Source: RBC038 sp041390625 (GTDB lineage: Bacteria > Chloroflexota > Dehalococcoidia > UBA2979). From it: a stretch of DNA of 64,000 nt. How positions within the stretch are numbered: the first letter of the stretch is position 1; each line of letters opens with the position of its first letter. The stretch is taken from NCBI GenBank assembly GCA_041390625.1, contig JAWKPM010000012.1:58267-122266 (forward strand). The letters run 5' to 3'. The notes beneath the pieces are model-generated. The model was not told where the DNA came from, did not search any database, and was given only the letters and a program-made list of their open reading frames with translations. Below, one piece after another: positions 56,508 to 64,000 of this stretch. Both the position numbers and the translations under genes were made by a program.

Positions 56508-58029
56508 AGCCGAGCTCCACGAGTAGGGCGTCCATCCGCGCGGCCGCCTCGTCGCGGCGCTGCTCCGCCTCGCGCAGGCTGGCGAGGGCATCCTCGACGC
56601 TCGGCACCTCCACGTGCTCCGTGGTGTCGACGTAGCGCGAGATGTTGAGGTTGAAGTCGTTGGCGCTGATCTCGTCGAGGTCGGCAATGTGCGCGAAGCG
56701 CTCGACCTCCTGGAAGGTGCGGAATGCCTCGACGATCTTCGTCACGTGCTCGCGGTCCAAGTGGTTCTGCGCCTTACCGGCGCGGAAGTAGCCAGGCTGC
56801 GCGGCGTCGATGAACAGCACCTTTCCTCGTCGCTCCGGCCGCTTGTGCTTGTTGAGGACGCAGATCGCGACCGGGATGCTCGCGCCGTAGAACAGGTTGG
56901 GCGTCAGCCCGATCACCGCCTCGAACAGGTCGGACTCGACGATCCCCTTACGGATCGTCCCCTCGGCACCACCGCGGAAGAGGATGCCGTGCGGCATCAC
57001 CACGCCGACCATTCCCTCGGGGTTGGTGACGGCAAGCATGTGCTGCAGGAAGGCCAAGTCGCCCTTCGTCTTCGGCGGGATCGCGCCGTAGCGGTCGAAG
57101 CGGTGGTGCGGGTCGTTGGGGGCGAAGTCGTGGCCCCACTCCTTCAGGCTGAACGGCGGATTCGCGACCACCCGGTCGTACGAGAGCAGCCGCCCGCGGT
57201 CATCCACCAGGCGCGGCTCCTCGATGACATCGCCGCCCTCGTAGCGCGCGGAGCGGAGGCCGTGCAGCAGCAGGTTCAGCTTGCCGATGGCGAGCGTTCC
57301 GAGGTTGCGCTCCTGCCCATGCAACACGAGGTTGCGTGGATTGCCGCCCTGCTCCGCGACGTACTGCGCCGAATAAATCAGCATGCCGGCGGAACCGGCG
57401 GTCGGGTCGCAGATGCGCATCCCCTCGGTCGGTTCGAGCAGTTCGACGATCAGCCGGACGACCGAGCGCGGCGTGTAGAACTCGCCGCCCTTCTTGCCGG
57501 CGTCATCCGCGAATTCGCGAATCAGGTACTCGTACGAGTCGCCGAGGACATTCACCGCGCCCTGTTCGCCATCGCGTGTGAGGTTCGCGTCGCTCAGGTC
57601 GAGGGCATCGAAGTGCTTCAGCAGGCTGTTGATGATGCGGTCGCGACTGACCGGGCTGCCGAGCTTCGCCTCGTCGTTCCAGTTCGTGTTCCGCAGCACG
57701 CCATCCAGGCGAGGCGCGTTCGCCTCCTCGATCTCCGCGCTCGCACGGTTCACGACCTCGCCGAGGTTCATCGACTCGCGGACGATCGCACTCCATCGTG
57801 CGTCAGGCGGTACGAAGAACTCGTGCTCGTCGGGATCGCGTTCGGCGACCTCGCGAGCAACGCCAGCGGCGACCGCGCGTTCGACCTCTTCGGCGAAGCG
57901 GTCGGAGAGCCGCTTCAGGAAGAGCATCGAGAAGATGTAGTTCTTGTAGTCGCTCGAGTCGATCTGCCCGCGCAGAATGTCTGCCGCGCCCCAGAGCTTC
58001 GACTCGAGTTCCTCGGTTGTGAGCGGCAT
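56497..58029 (-). CDS. hsdM: type I restriction-modification DNA methyltransferase subunit M
   Basis: 510-residue N6-adenine methyltransferase. The N-terminal HsdM helical domain (LESKLWGAADILRGQIDSSDYKNYIFSMLFLKRLSD), YTPRSVVRLIVELL, the SAM motif DPTAGSAGMLI, and catalytic NPPFSLKEW are complete. It pairs with HsdS for methylation and with HsdR for restriction. It starts 2 bases after the stop of the short specificity-like gene, so the operon probably begins there. Confidence 0.92.
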   Translation of the reverse strand: MPLTTEELESKLWGAADILRGQIDSSDYKNYIFSMLFLKRLSDRFAEEVERAVAAGVAREVAERDPDEHEFFVPPDARWSAIVRESMNLGEVVNRASAEIEEANAPRLDGVLRNTNWNDEAKLGSPVSRDRIINSLLKHFDALDLSDANLTRDGEQGAVNVLGDSYEYLIREFADDAGKKGGEFYTPRSVVRLIVELLEPTEGMRICDPTAGSAGMLIYSAQYVAEQGGNPRNLVLHGQERNLGTLAIGKLNLLLHGLRSARYEGGDVIEEPRLVDDRGRLLSYDRVVANPPFSLKEWGHDFAPNDPHHRFDRYGAIPPKTKGDLAFLQHMLAVTNPEGMVGVVMPHGILFRGGAEGTIRKGIVESDLFEAVIGLTPNLFYGASIPVAICVLNKHKRPERRGKVLFIDAAQPGYFRAGKAQNHLDREHVTKIVEAFRTFQEVERFAHIADLDEISANDFNLNISRYVDTTEHVEVPSVEDALASLREAEQRRDEAAARMDALLVELGYAS

Positions 58030-58031
58030 CG

Positions 58032-58631
58032 CTACTTCCTCCCGGCGGCTGGCGCCGCGATCGCGGCGATGATGGCATCCCGAAGGACGTCGTGTCGGAT
58101 CCGTGCTGCTTCGAGCGCTGCGGCACGGGAGGCCTCGGACGCCTCGATCAGGTCGACGAGGCGCCGCAGCTCGGCGACCGGCGGTATGGCTAACGGCAGC
58201 TCGCCGAGCGCTCTCGCAGACAGGGTAGGCAGCGAGGTCGTCGTGAGCCTCGCCGCAACCTCGGCTCGTCCGCGCGTCGATGAGAGGTAATACCAGAGGT
58301 AGTGCCCGAGCCCGGCGCCCGGGTCGAATGCGCGCATCACGAGCAGTGTCGAAGATGCGACGGTGCGGGTGACTTCGGGTGGCACCAGCCCCACCTTCAC
58401 CGACTGCGACCGCGCCGTGACGAGGACATCGAACGGGCGGAGGAGATGGCCCTCGCTTCGGGAGTCGCGTTTGACCTCGACCTCGCGCAGTCCGTCGAGG
58501 TCCACATGGTCATCGACGATGTCGGCGCTCTCGACGACGCGAAGCGGCCAGTCGCCCGGCCGGACGCCAGCCGCTCGGCCGGCCATTGCCATCCCCTGTC
58601 TGATCTCGGCGAGGGCCGCTATACTCTTCAC
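58032..58631 (-). CDS. half-length specificity (HsdS-like) protein heading the type I operon
   Basis: 199 residues, equal to a single target recognition domain plus one helical spacer: the TRD spans about 1-155 (FDVLVTARSQSVKVGLVP, then LWYYLSSTRGRAEVAARL, SLPTLSARALGELPLAIPP). The spacer is VAELRRLVDLIEASEASRAAALEAARIRHDVLRD. Such half-S proteins can dimerise to form a palindromic specificity or swap with the full S. Its GTG start coincides with the predicted transcription start, so the message would be leaderless. It lies 2 bases before hsdM. Confidence 0.7.
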   Translation of the reverse strand: MKSIAALAEIRQGMAMAGRAAGVRPGDWPLRVVESADIVDDHVDLDGLREVEVKRDSRSEGHLLRPFDVLVTARSQSVKVGLVPPEVTRTVASSTLLVMRAFDPGAGLGHYLWYYLSSTRGRAEVAARLTTTSLPTLSARALGELPLAIPPVAELRRLVDLIEASEASRAAALEAARIRHDVLRDAIIAAIAAPAAGRK

Positions 58632-58637
58632 CGAGCC

Positions 58638-58665
58638 ATAGTACCGTGCACCTGATATAAGTCAA
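58638..58665 (-). promoter_or_regulatory. sigma70-type promoter for the type I R-M operon, leaderless
   Basis: The minus strand shows TTGACT (58665-58660), a 16-base spacer, and TACTAT (58643-58638), close to the consensus. Counting about 7 bases from the -10 places the transcript start at 58631, which is the G of the GTG start codon of the half-S gene. There is no ribosome site between them, consistent with leaderless translation. The element is short enough that modification or S-protein binding could occlude it. Confidence 0.55.
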
Positions 58666-58730
58666 CACGTCCCCGTGCTACTATCTCTTCAAAGGAATCG
58701 GAGGGGCTTCCTCCAGGAAGGTTGGGACCG

Positions 58731-58859
58731 ATGGCTGGCAAGACGACGAAGGTGGTGCGCGACGCCCGGACGGGGAAGTTCGTGCCGAAACGAGAAGCGG
58801 GCCGCCGCCCCTCGACAACCGTCACGGAGACGGTGCGTCGAAACGGGAAGAAGAAGTAG
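58731..58859 (+). CDS. small basic conserved protein (42 residues)
   Basis: A short frame starting MAGKTTKVVRDARTGKFV and ending RRPSTTVTETVRRNGKKK. I recall small proteins of this sort (GKFV, then RRPSTTVTETV) in many bacteria, often mislabelled multidrug transporter. Function unknown; high Arg/Lys suggests nucleic-acid binding. The ATG at 58731 has GGAAGG and GGGACC upstream. It is transcribed divergently from the type I R-M operon and converges with the SNF2 helicase gene. Confidence 0.6.
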   Translation: MAGKTTKVVRDARTGKFVPKREAGRRPSTTVTETVRRNGKKK

Positions 58860-58913
58860 GGAGCGGACCCGGGTGGGCGGTCAGAGTTCCCGCTCACCCG
58901 GATTGCGCCTCCG

Positions 58914-61067
58914 CTACAACAGCCGCATCTGCTCGCCCGCACGGAGCTCGGCGAGAACGACCGCGACAACTGGTTCGAACGCGGCAGGTTCGCGGTTCGC
59001 GGCTGCTCCAGGCGATAGCGCCTCGAGGCTCACCCACATCTCTTCTCGATCGAGTGCCTCCTCTGCTGCTCCTGCAACGCCCTGCACCTCCCGGAACAGC
59101 CCTTCGAGCGACTCTTCGCTGACCTCGTCACCCGCCGACAGGCTTCGGGCGAGCGCCAGCAGCAGGTCGTCGCCGTCGGTGCCGTGCGCGGCGAGCCCGT
59201 CCTCAACGAGGTCGCCCTCAACGGCGAGTGAGGCCTGGAGCTTCTTCGCGGTCAGCTGCAACGCCTGCGCCTGTAGCGTCCCGCGGTAGGCGAAGTAGAT
59301 CACCTGTACCGGGTGTCGTTGTCCGATCCGCCACGAGCGACGGCTCGCCTGGCGCATCGTGTAGACCGAGTACTCGACCTCGTACCAGACGATGGTCGGG
59401 AAATCGATCAGGTCGAGTCCGGTCTGGACGAGCCGAGGGTGCACGAGGAGGACGTCGACGCCTTCCCGCACTCGCCGGTTCACCCAGTCCTCGCGGGCGT
59501 CGGTTGCCACCGTGTCCGCCTTCAGCGTGGCGACACGGATCCCCGCTCCGCCGAGCACACGCTCGAGTCGCGGCGCGATGTCGCGGCTCTGCGTGTGTGT
59601 GATGTAGAGGAGCACGCGTCGGCCACGGCTTCTCTCCTCCCGCACCAGGTCGAGCAGTGCCTCCTCCTTCGGATAGAGCCGGTCACTCGGGAGCGGCGGG
59701 GCCGAGGCAATTACCTCGCCACGCTCTGGATCGACAACGGTTTCGCCGTGTGTGCAGGCGTCGGGGTAGGCGAGCAGCGTCTGCAGATAGGCTGAGAGCA
59801 GCCGCCGCGTCCCCGCGGCCAATGCCGCGATCACTGCAGCATGCAAGGCGTCGGACAGCTGCCGGTACGACGACGCCTGCGACGGCGCGTCCCTGTCACC
59901 GCGCTCCATGCTGACCAGCCGCACCTCCTCGCGATACTCAGGTAGGTCGGACGCGACATCGGCCAGCCGCAAGAACACCGTGTTGCCGATCAGGTGGAAG
60001 AGCACCGCGGGTGAGACGCCCGGCTTCTCGACGGTGCGAGTCCGGTAGCCTCGCCGCCGGCTTGACCGACCGTCTTCGAAGGCCTCGTCGTCGCCGCGGC
60101 GCGTGATGCGCTCGACGATGCCGTAGCGCGACACCCAACGACCCTCGTCGCCGTAACCGAACTCCTCCCGCACTGGCGGCGAGAACCGCCAGAGCAGGTG
60201 GAAGAGCGTCGAGGCGTAGCCGCCCATCAGCGTGCCGGTGAGCGTCAGCGTCCGGCCGCAGGCCTCGGCGAGCGTTCCCGCCGCGATCCCCTGGGCCGAA
60301 CCGCGCGCCTTGTACTCATGCTGTTCGTCGACGATCAGCAGATCGAACGCGCCCGGCAGGCGCCGGGCGACGTAGTCGGCGAGCGGGTAGCGCCGGGGCC
60401 CGGCGCGGTCCGCCTGCCAGAGCGGCGAGCCGCAGGCGTCACACGCATGCTTCTTCCGCGACAGCGCCTCGATCTCGAGCGGGAGCCCCTCGCGGTCGAA
60501 CAGCTCCGCGTAGCAGCCGGGGCAGCACAGCCGCCGCAGCGGATCACCCGCCTCATCGAACACGAGATGTCCGCTGCCGGTCGCGAGCCGTGAGACGACC
60601 GCAGGCTTCCAGCGGTACGAGAGCTTCGCTCGCTCGCGCGAGACGATCACGAACTGCGGACGGTCGCCGACCGGCGGCAGTCGTCCGAGGTCGGTCGTGG
60701 TCGACGCGATCACGGCCGAGACGCGCGGGATCGTCGCCTCGACCTCGCGCTTCCACTTCCGAACCAGGTGCGGCGGGCAGAGCACCAGCACGCGCTGGAA
60801 GCCGGCGAGATAGGCAGCGGCCGTCGCAATCGTCGTCTTCCCGGTCCCCATCTCTCCGACGAGGTTGGTGCCACGATGCTGCTGCATCGAGACGGCAAGC
60901 GCGCGGATCGCGTCGGCCTGTCCGCCGAGCGGCCGGCGACGCAGCCGCCTGAGGTCGAATCCCCAGTCGGCCCGGTTTCGCGCCGAGTAGATCGGCGGGT
61001 AGGCGCGGAGCACGGTGCGCGTGATGGCATCGCGGTGCTCCTCGATGAAGGCGCTGAGCGACGTCAT
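58914..61067 (-). CDS. SNF2-like DEAD-box helicase with zinc finger insertion
   Basis: 717 residues. Walker A is NLVGEMGTGKTTIA, motif Ia VLVLCPPHLVRKWKREV, motif II LLIVDEQHEYKARGSAQG (DEQH), motif III LTLTGTLMGGYAS. The C-terminal domain has LLYITHTQSR, LLVHPRLVQTGLDL and QASRRSWRIGQRHPVQVIYF, the SNF2/RapA type. Between motifs Ia and II lie two cysteine pairs (CCPGCYAELF and CDACGSPLW) forming a zinc finger. ATG 61067 overlaps the methyltransferase stop by 4 bases. I know such helicase/methyltransferase pairs from integrative elements. Whether it is defence or mobile-element machinery is open. Confidence 0.75.
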   Translation of the reverse strand: MTSLSAFIEEHRDAITRTVLRAYPPIYSARNRADWGFDLRRLRRRPLGGQADAIRALAVSMQQHRGTNLVGEMGTGKTTIATAAAYLAGFQRVLVLCPPHLVRKWKREVEATIPRVSAVIASTTTDLGRLPPVGDRPQFVIVSRERAKLSYRWKPAVVSRLATGSGHLVFDEAGDPLRRLCCPGCYAELFDREGLPLEIEALSRKKHACDACGSPLWQADRAGPRRYPLADYVARRLPGAFDLLIVDEQHEYKARGSAQGIAAGTLAEACGRTLTLTGTLMGGYASTLFHLLWRFSPPVREEFGYGDEGRWVSRYGIVERITRRGDDEAFEDGRSSRRRGYRTRTVEKPGVSPAVLFHLIGNTVFLRLADVASDLPEYREEVRLVSMERGDRDAPSQASSYRQLSDALHAAVIAALAAGTRRLLSAYLQTLLAYPDACTHGETVVDPERGEVIASAPPLPSDRLYPKEEALLDLVREERSRGRRVLLYITHTQSRDIAPRLERVLGGAGIRVATLKADTVATDAREDWVNRRVREGVDVLLVHPRLVQTGLDLIDFPTIVWYEVEYSVYTMRQASRRSWRIGQRHPVQVIYFAYRGTLQAQALQLTAKKLQASLAVEGDLVEDGLAAHGTDGDDLLLALARSLSAGDEVSEESLEGLFREVQGVAGAAEEALDREEMWVSLEALSPGAAANREPAAFEPVVAVVLAELRAGEQMRLL

Positions 61068-62116
61068 GCCGCCGCCGCCGCGTCGTCGGTCCCGCCTCCG
61101 GCGATCACCTCGACCTGCCCGCTCCTCAGATCGAGCGCGACGACAGAGGTGCGCATCACCTCGCGTTGCACCTCGACCTCGGGGTCGGGGGAGTACACGG
61201 GGACCGAGACCTTGTAGGTCCGCCCCTTCACCAGCAGCCGCCGGTCGCCCGAGCGGAGCTGGACGTTGTCGAGGAAGCCCGCCGCGACCAGCACGGCGAG
61301 GTGACCGCGACGCAGCGGCATCAGCGGCCGCACCCGCCGCTCCTCGGGCGGCCAGATCCGCTCGGCGAGCGACGCGTTCGCCCAGAGTCCGGCTTGACGC
61401 GCTTCGCGCGCCGCCTCCTCGGGGTCGAAGAACTGCGAGGTGAAGAGCACCGCTCCGGCATCCAGTGCCGGCAGCGCGTAGCCGCCCTGCGCGTCTCCAG
61501 CGAGCGGCAGTGCTGGCAGCGACGCATCGGCCCACGCAGTAACTGTCGCATGAGACTCAGCGTCGTTGATCGGCTCCTGGCGCCTCACGCCGAACAGCAC
61601 GACCTGCTGGAACGCCTCATACAGATCGTCTGGAAAGCGGTAGCAGGTCAGGTCGCGATAGTGCCCGGCGAGATAGCGCGCCGAGACCGCGAGCCGCCGT
61701 TGCGGGACGATGAAGACGAGCAGTCCGCCTGGGCAGAGCGCCCGCGTCATCGTCGTCAGGAAGGCGTGCTCGAGCCGCTTCGCCTCGTCGTCGTAGTCGT
61801 ACGGCGGGTTGAGGAAGAGGCACGAGAACGCGCCGTTCGCCACGCGCACGCTCTGCGCGCTCGCGTGCAGGACGTGGTCGAGGAGGGCGTGCGCCTCGGC
61901 ATAGCGGTCGTCGGCGATTTCGATTCCGTAGCTCTCGCCGCCGATCGCCTCGACGAGCTGCCGGAGCGCGGCGCCCGTCCCGCAGCACGGGTCGAGCAGC
62001 CGCATGGCGGAGCGTCCGCCGTGAGTCGTCGGGCGGATCAGCGCCGCGACGCGGGCCACCACCTCGGGTGGCGTCGGGAAGTAGTGGGCCTTGGCCTGAC
62101 TCTCCACTCGCGACAT
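61064..62116 (-). CDS. N6-adenine DNA methyltransferase-like protein (DUF6094 type)
   Basis: 350 residues. AHYFPTPPEVVARVAALI, SAM motif LLDPCCGTGAALRQL, acidic GIEIADDRYAEA, and catalytic NPPYDYDDEAKRLE (NPPY) give a gamma/beta-class adenine methyltransferase core in residues 1-190. The C-terminal part (VRPLMPLRRGHLAVLVAAGFLDN) is typical of the DUF6094-like proteins I know beside SNF2-like helicases. ATG 62116 lies 5 bases after the previous gene. Confidence 0.7.
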   Translation of the reverse strand: MSRVESQAKAHYFPTPPEVVARVAALIRPTTHGGRSAMRLLDPCCGTGAALRQLVEAIGGESYGIEIADDRYAEAHALLDHVLHASAQSVRVANGAFSCLFLNPPYDYDDEAKRLEHAFLTTMTRALCPGGLLVFIVPQRRLAVSARYLAGHYRDLTCYRFPDDLYEAFQQVVLFGVRRQEPINDAESHATVTAWADASLPALPLAGDAQGGYALPALDAGAVLFTSQFFDPEEAAREARQAGLWANASLAERIWPPEERRVRPLMPLRRGHLAVLVAAGFLDNVQLRSGDRRLLVKGRTYKVSVPVYSPDPEVEVQREVMRTSVVALDLRSGQVEVIAGGGTDDAAAAA

Positions 62117-62121
62117 CGTCG

Positions 62122-62742
62122 CTACGCCGCCTCGGGCAGGGAGTCAGGCGGTGCCGGCACCCGGTGCCCGCGGAGGGCGCGTCCGAGCGCCTCTGCGAGC
62201 TCGCCCGGCTCGGGCCGGCAGCGATAGGCACGAATGCCCATCGCGTCGATCTCCTGCGCTTCGCCAGTGCGCAGGGCGCGGTCCCACAGCCAATCGCTCC
62301 AGGTGGGGTGCAACGGCAGGTCGAGCCGGCGGTTCAGGAAGCGATAGTGGAGGAGCGGGGCCTCCTCGGGCGATTGCGCCAGCAGCAGGAACTCCTGCTG
62401 CTCAGCGGCGTAGAGTGCGGCGTCCGGAACGAGCAGCGCGTGGTGCGCGCCCGTCGAGGGCAGCCGCGTGACGTGGAACCGGCACTGCTGCCGGACACCC
62501 GTGGCGAGCCAGTGCGGGACCCCACCCGCGAACTGGTCGTCGGCCAAGTAGGCGGTCTCGCCCTTCACGAGGCGCGCCCACAGCGCGCGGATCGATTGCT
62601 GGTTGCCCAGCAATGAGAGGAACCAGATCTCGCTGCGTTCGGTCACGCAGGCGTCGACCGCGGCGCCGAAGCCGGCGGCGCGGATGTGCTTCGTCTGCGG
62701 CGAGCGGCCTGTATCGGCCGCCGACTGGTGCTCAGGCTGCAT
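62122..62742 (-). CDS. hypothetical protein, 206 residues, in the helicase/methyltransferase operon
   Basis: Not recognised. MQPEHQSAADTGRS start, then SEIWFLSLLGNQQSIRALWARLVKGETAYL and HYRFLNRRLDLPLHPTWSDWLWDRALRTGEAQEIDAMGIRAYRC, a mixed alpha/beta protein without cysteine clusters. ATG 62742 overlaps the small RHH-like gene by 11 bases and the stop is 5 bases before the methyltransferase, so it belongs to the operon. Confidence 0.6.
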   Translation of the reverse strand: MQPEHQSAADTGRSPQTKHIRAAGFGAAVDACVTERSEIWFLSLLGNQQSIRALWARLVKGETAYLADDQFAGGVPHWLATGVRQQCRFHVTRLPSTGAHHALLVPDAALYAAEQQEFLLLAQSPEEAPLLHYRFLNRRLDLPLHPTWSDWLWDRALRTGEAQEIDAMGIRAYRCRPEPGELAEALGRALRGHRVPAPPDSLPEAA

Positions 62743-62929
62743 GACGCTCCGCGCCGTAGAGCTCCACGACTTCGCCGCCACGCGCCGTCACTGGTTCGAC
62801 GAGCCAGCCTTCGTCTTCGAGATAGCGCTCGACCGCCTCGGCCACGAGCTGCGTCATGGGCCGGCCTCGTTCGCGACCGAGCCGGTAGAGGATCGGGATC
62901 AATCGTTCGGGGATCTTCGGGCTATACAT
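62732..62929 (-). CDS. small ribbon-helix-helix-like protein
   Basis: 65 residues: an extended start MYSPKIPERLIPILYRLG, then GRPMTQLVAEAVERYLEDEGW, a pattern (strand, then two helices) typical of CopG/ribbon-helix-helix DNA-binding proteins, and a short C-terminal tail. It could be the operon's autoregulator. ATG 62929, 40 bases after the preceding small gene. Confidence 0.55.
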   Translation of the reverse strand: MYSPKIPERLIPILYRLGRERGRPMTQLVAEAVERYLEDEGWLVEPVTARGGEVVELYGAERHAA

Positions 62930-62968
62930 GCGAGGACTCCTTCTTCGAGCGAGGGACGCGCCAGTGGA

Positions 62969-63172
62969 TCACGGGCGCTGCGCAACGGTGTGGATGAGCG
63001 CCGGCGAGGCCATCGGCTCGTCGAGCGCGTGACAGCGGGCGCAGAAGCGCGCGTCGCTGCGGGGGACGTTCGGTTGCCGCCCGTAGGCGACGATGCGTCT
63101 GCAGAGCGTGCGGGCGAGGTGACCAGGTAGGCCGTCGCTTCGTGTGCTGATGACATGCCGGCAGCGCGGCAT
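62969..63172 (-). CDS. small zinc-binding-like protein, 67 residues
   Basis: MPRCRHVIS start with a further Cys in TLCRRIVAYG and FCARCHALDEP, enough for a small zinc site. ATG 63172 overlaps the preceding gene's TAA as TAATG, so it is coupled. High Arg content. No family recognised. Confidence 0.5.
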   Translation of the reverse strand: MPRCRHVISTRSDGLPGHLARTLCRRIVAYGRQPNVPRSDARFCARCHALDEPMASPALIHTVAQRP

Positions 63173-64000
63173 TAGTCGCCCGCCGCGTGGTCCGGTGCGG
63201 GCATGTCGAGCGCCAGCGCGACACCGAGGCGACGCCAGAGGATCGCCGAGTAGCGGCGGCTGTCCCCTCGGCTCATCATCCCCGTGAACATCCACTCGCC
63301 GTCGATCCCGTGGAGGGTCGCGCGGCGCGGCTTGGAGTTGTTCGCCGGGTGCGGATCCTTGCCGATCGCCACACCCGCGTATTCGACATCGAAGCGATGC
63401 CGCGCCTCGTCGGGTGCGCAGCGGTAGTGGACGATGCAGCCATCGGCGTACTGCCAGACCAGCTCTCGCCGGTCCTTCGACGGCGCATGGAGGCCGCTCC
63501 AGATCCTGCGGCCTGCCTGGCAGCTCGTATCCCTCGCCGCGCATACGACCGAGCCATCGATCTTCGTGACCAGGCCCCAGCGCCCGCCGGCGTACGGCTC
63601 ATCGGCCCATGCGATCGTCAGTCGGTCGCGAGCTTGCTCGGGGCACGGGGCGATGCAGCTGCACAGCTCGTCGCCTGCGGCGAGGCACCGCGGGCAGCGC
63701 GCGCAGGTCAGGCAGAGCGGCGCGCGCGTGTCGATGCGCTGGACGGCAGCCGGGACGCCATTGCCGTAGTGGTCAATCCCGTCCGCTTCCCTGCCGGCGC
63801 ACCAGAGGCCGGTCGGCGATTCCGGAGACTCAGCAGGCACCCGCGCGCCGTTCCCTCCTATCTGCGCAGTTTCAGCCGACGGATCGTCCGCACCTGGATC
63901 CTCTTCGGGGGCTAGCAACCCGTCCTCGCGGACGAAGCCGAAGAGCCGCCGTCCCTCGAGCGGCGCACACCAGTAGTGCCACACCAGCCCGTCGGACCCG
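63172..64000 (-). CDS. cysteine-rich hypothetical protein (5' end at window edge)
   Basis: At least 270 residues. It opens WHYWCAPLEGRRLFGFVRED, has a central cysteine cluster (CLTCARCPRCLAAGDELCSCIAPC, about residues 90-113) and a C-terminal part AGVAIGKDPHPANNSKPRRA followed by WMFTGMMSRGDSRRYSAILWR. GTG 63984 could start it, but the frame stays open to the edge, so the true start may lie upstream. First visible gene of the helicase/methyltransferase operon. Function unknown; probably metal- and nucleic-acid-binding. Confidence 0.55.
   Translation of the reverse strand, partial: GSDGLVWHYWCAPLEGRRLFGFVREDGLLAPEEDPGADDPSAETAQIGGNGARVPAESPESPTGLWCAGREADGIDHYGNGVPAAVQRIDTRAPLCLTCARCPRCLAAGDELCSCIAPCPEQARDRLTIAWADEPYAGGRWGLVTKIDGSVVCAARDTSCQAGRRIWSGLHAPSKDRRELVWQYADGCIVHYRCAPDEARHRFDVEYAGVAIGKDPHPANNSKPRRATLHGIDGEWMFTGMMSRGDSRRYSAILWRRLGVALALDMPAPDHAAGD

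Overview
The window is about 64 kb of GC-rich bacterial DNA (strong G/C preference at third codon positions, GGAG-type ribosome sites, frequent GTG starts, many ATGA or TGATG stop/start overlaps). The gene content (NTF2-like/SnoaL proteins, CaiB and 4-hydroxybutyrate-type CoA-transferases, NnrS, a periplasmic NXR/DMSO-reductase-type molybdoenzyme) fits a deep-branching soil or sediment member of Chloroflexota or Actinomycetota. No rRNA or tRNA is present to settle this. Several genes carry single-base frameshifts or in-frame stops. Some may be assembly errors in short homopolymers, others real decay, and one in-frame UGA looks like genuine selenocysteine recoding.

1-9 kb: the end of an MFS transporter; a probable selenoprotein of the AhpD/carboxymuconolactone decarboxylase family (C-x-x-U) with a SECIS-like hairpin; a coupled set of an SDR epimerase, a zinc-independent quinone oxidoreductase (frameshifted) and an isocitrate lyase/PEP-mutase fused to a cupin; a hemerythrin-like protein and a methyltransferase. 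Long non-coding stretches lie between them.

9-18.3 kb (minus strand): a tightly coupled operon for a periplasmic type II DMSO-reductase-family molybdoenzyme. Its order is polytopic membrane protein, Tat-exported catalytic subunit, 106-aa protein, Fe-S beta subunit, TorD-like chaperone, heme-b gamma subunit, a MobB-FmdE fusion and an Rrf2 regulator with three cysteines. The catalytic subunit has C-x3-D-x3-C instead of H-x3-C-x3-C at the FS0 cluster, a pattern I associate with the nitrite oxidoreductase (NxrA) clade. NnrS (21.3 kb) and the hemerythrin fit a nitrogen-oxide theme.

18.3-35 kb: acyl-CoA/CoA-transferase and small-molecule genes (acetyl-CoA hydrolase family, CaiB family, two alpha/beta hydrolases, an alpha/beta hydrolase-LuxR fusion, five NTF2-like proteins), a P1B-type ATPase without the CPx motif, several gene remnants, and two copies of a 19-residue cysteine-containing peptide gene.

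35.1-64 kb: a defence island that starts directly beside a truncated NTF2-like remnant. It holds an Mrr-like endonuclease gene, an unfamiliar two-gene nuclease module, a Kiwa (kwaA-kwaB) system, AddAB-type helicase-nucleases, a DUF4011-helicase-Vsr-like giant protein (one frameshift), a DUF45 metallopeptidase, and a type I restriction-modification operon with two specificity genes and an extra zinc-ribbon protein. At the right edge is a second operon with a SNF2-like helicase, an N6-adenine methyltransferase-like protein and four small or unknown proteins, which may be an undescribed defence or mobile-element module.
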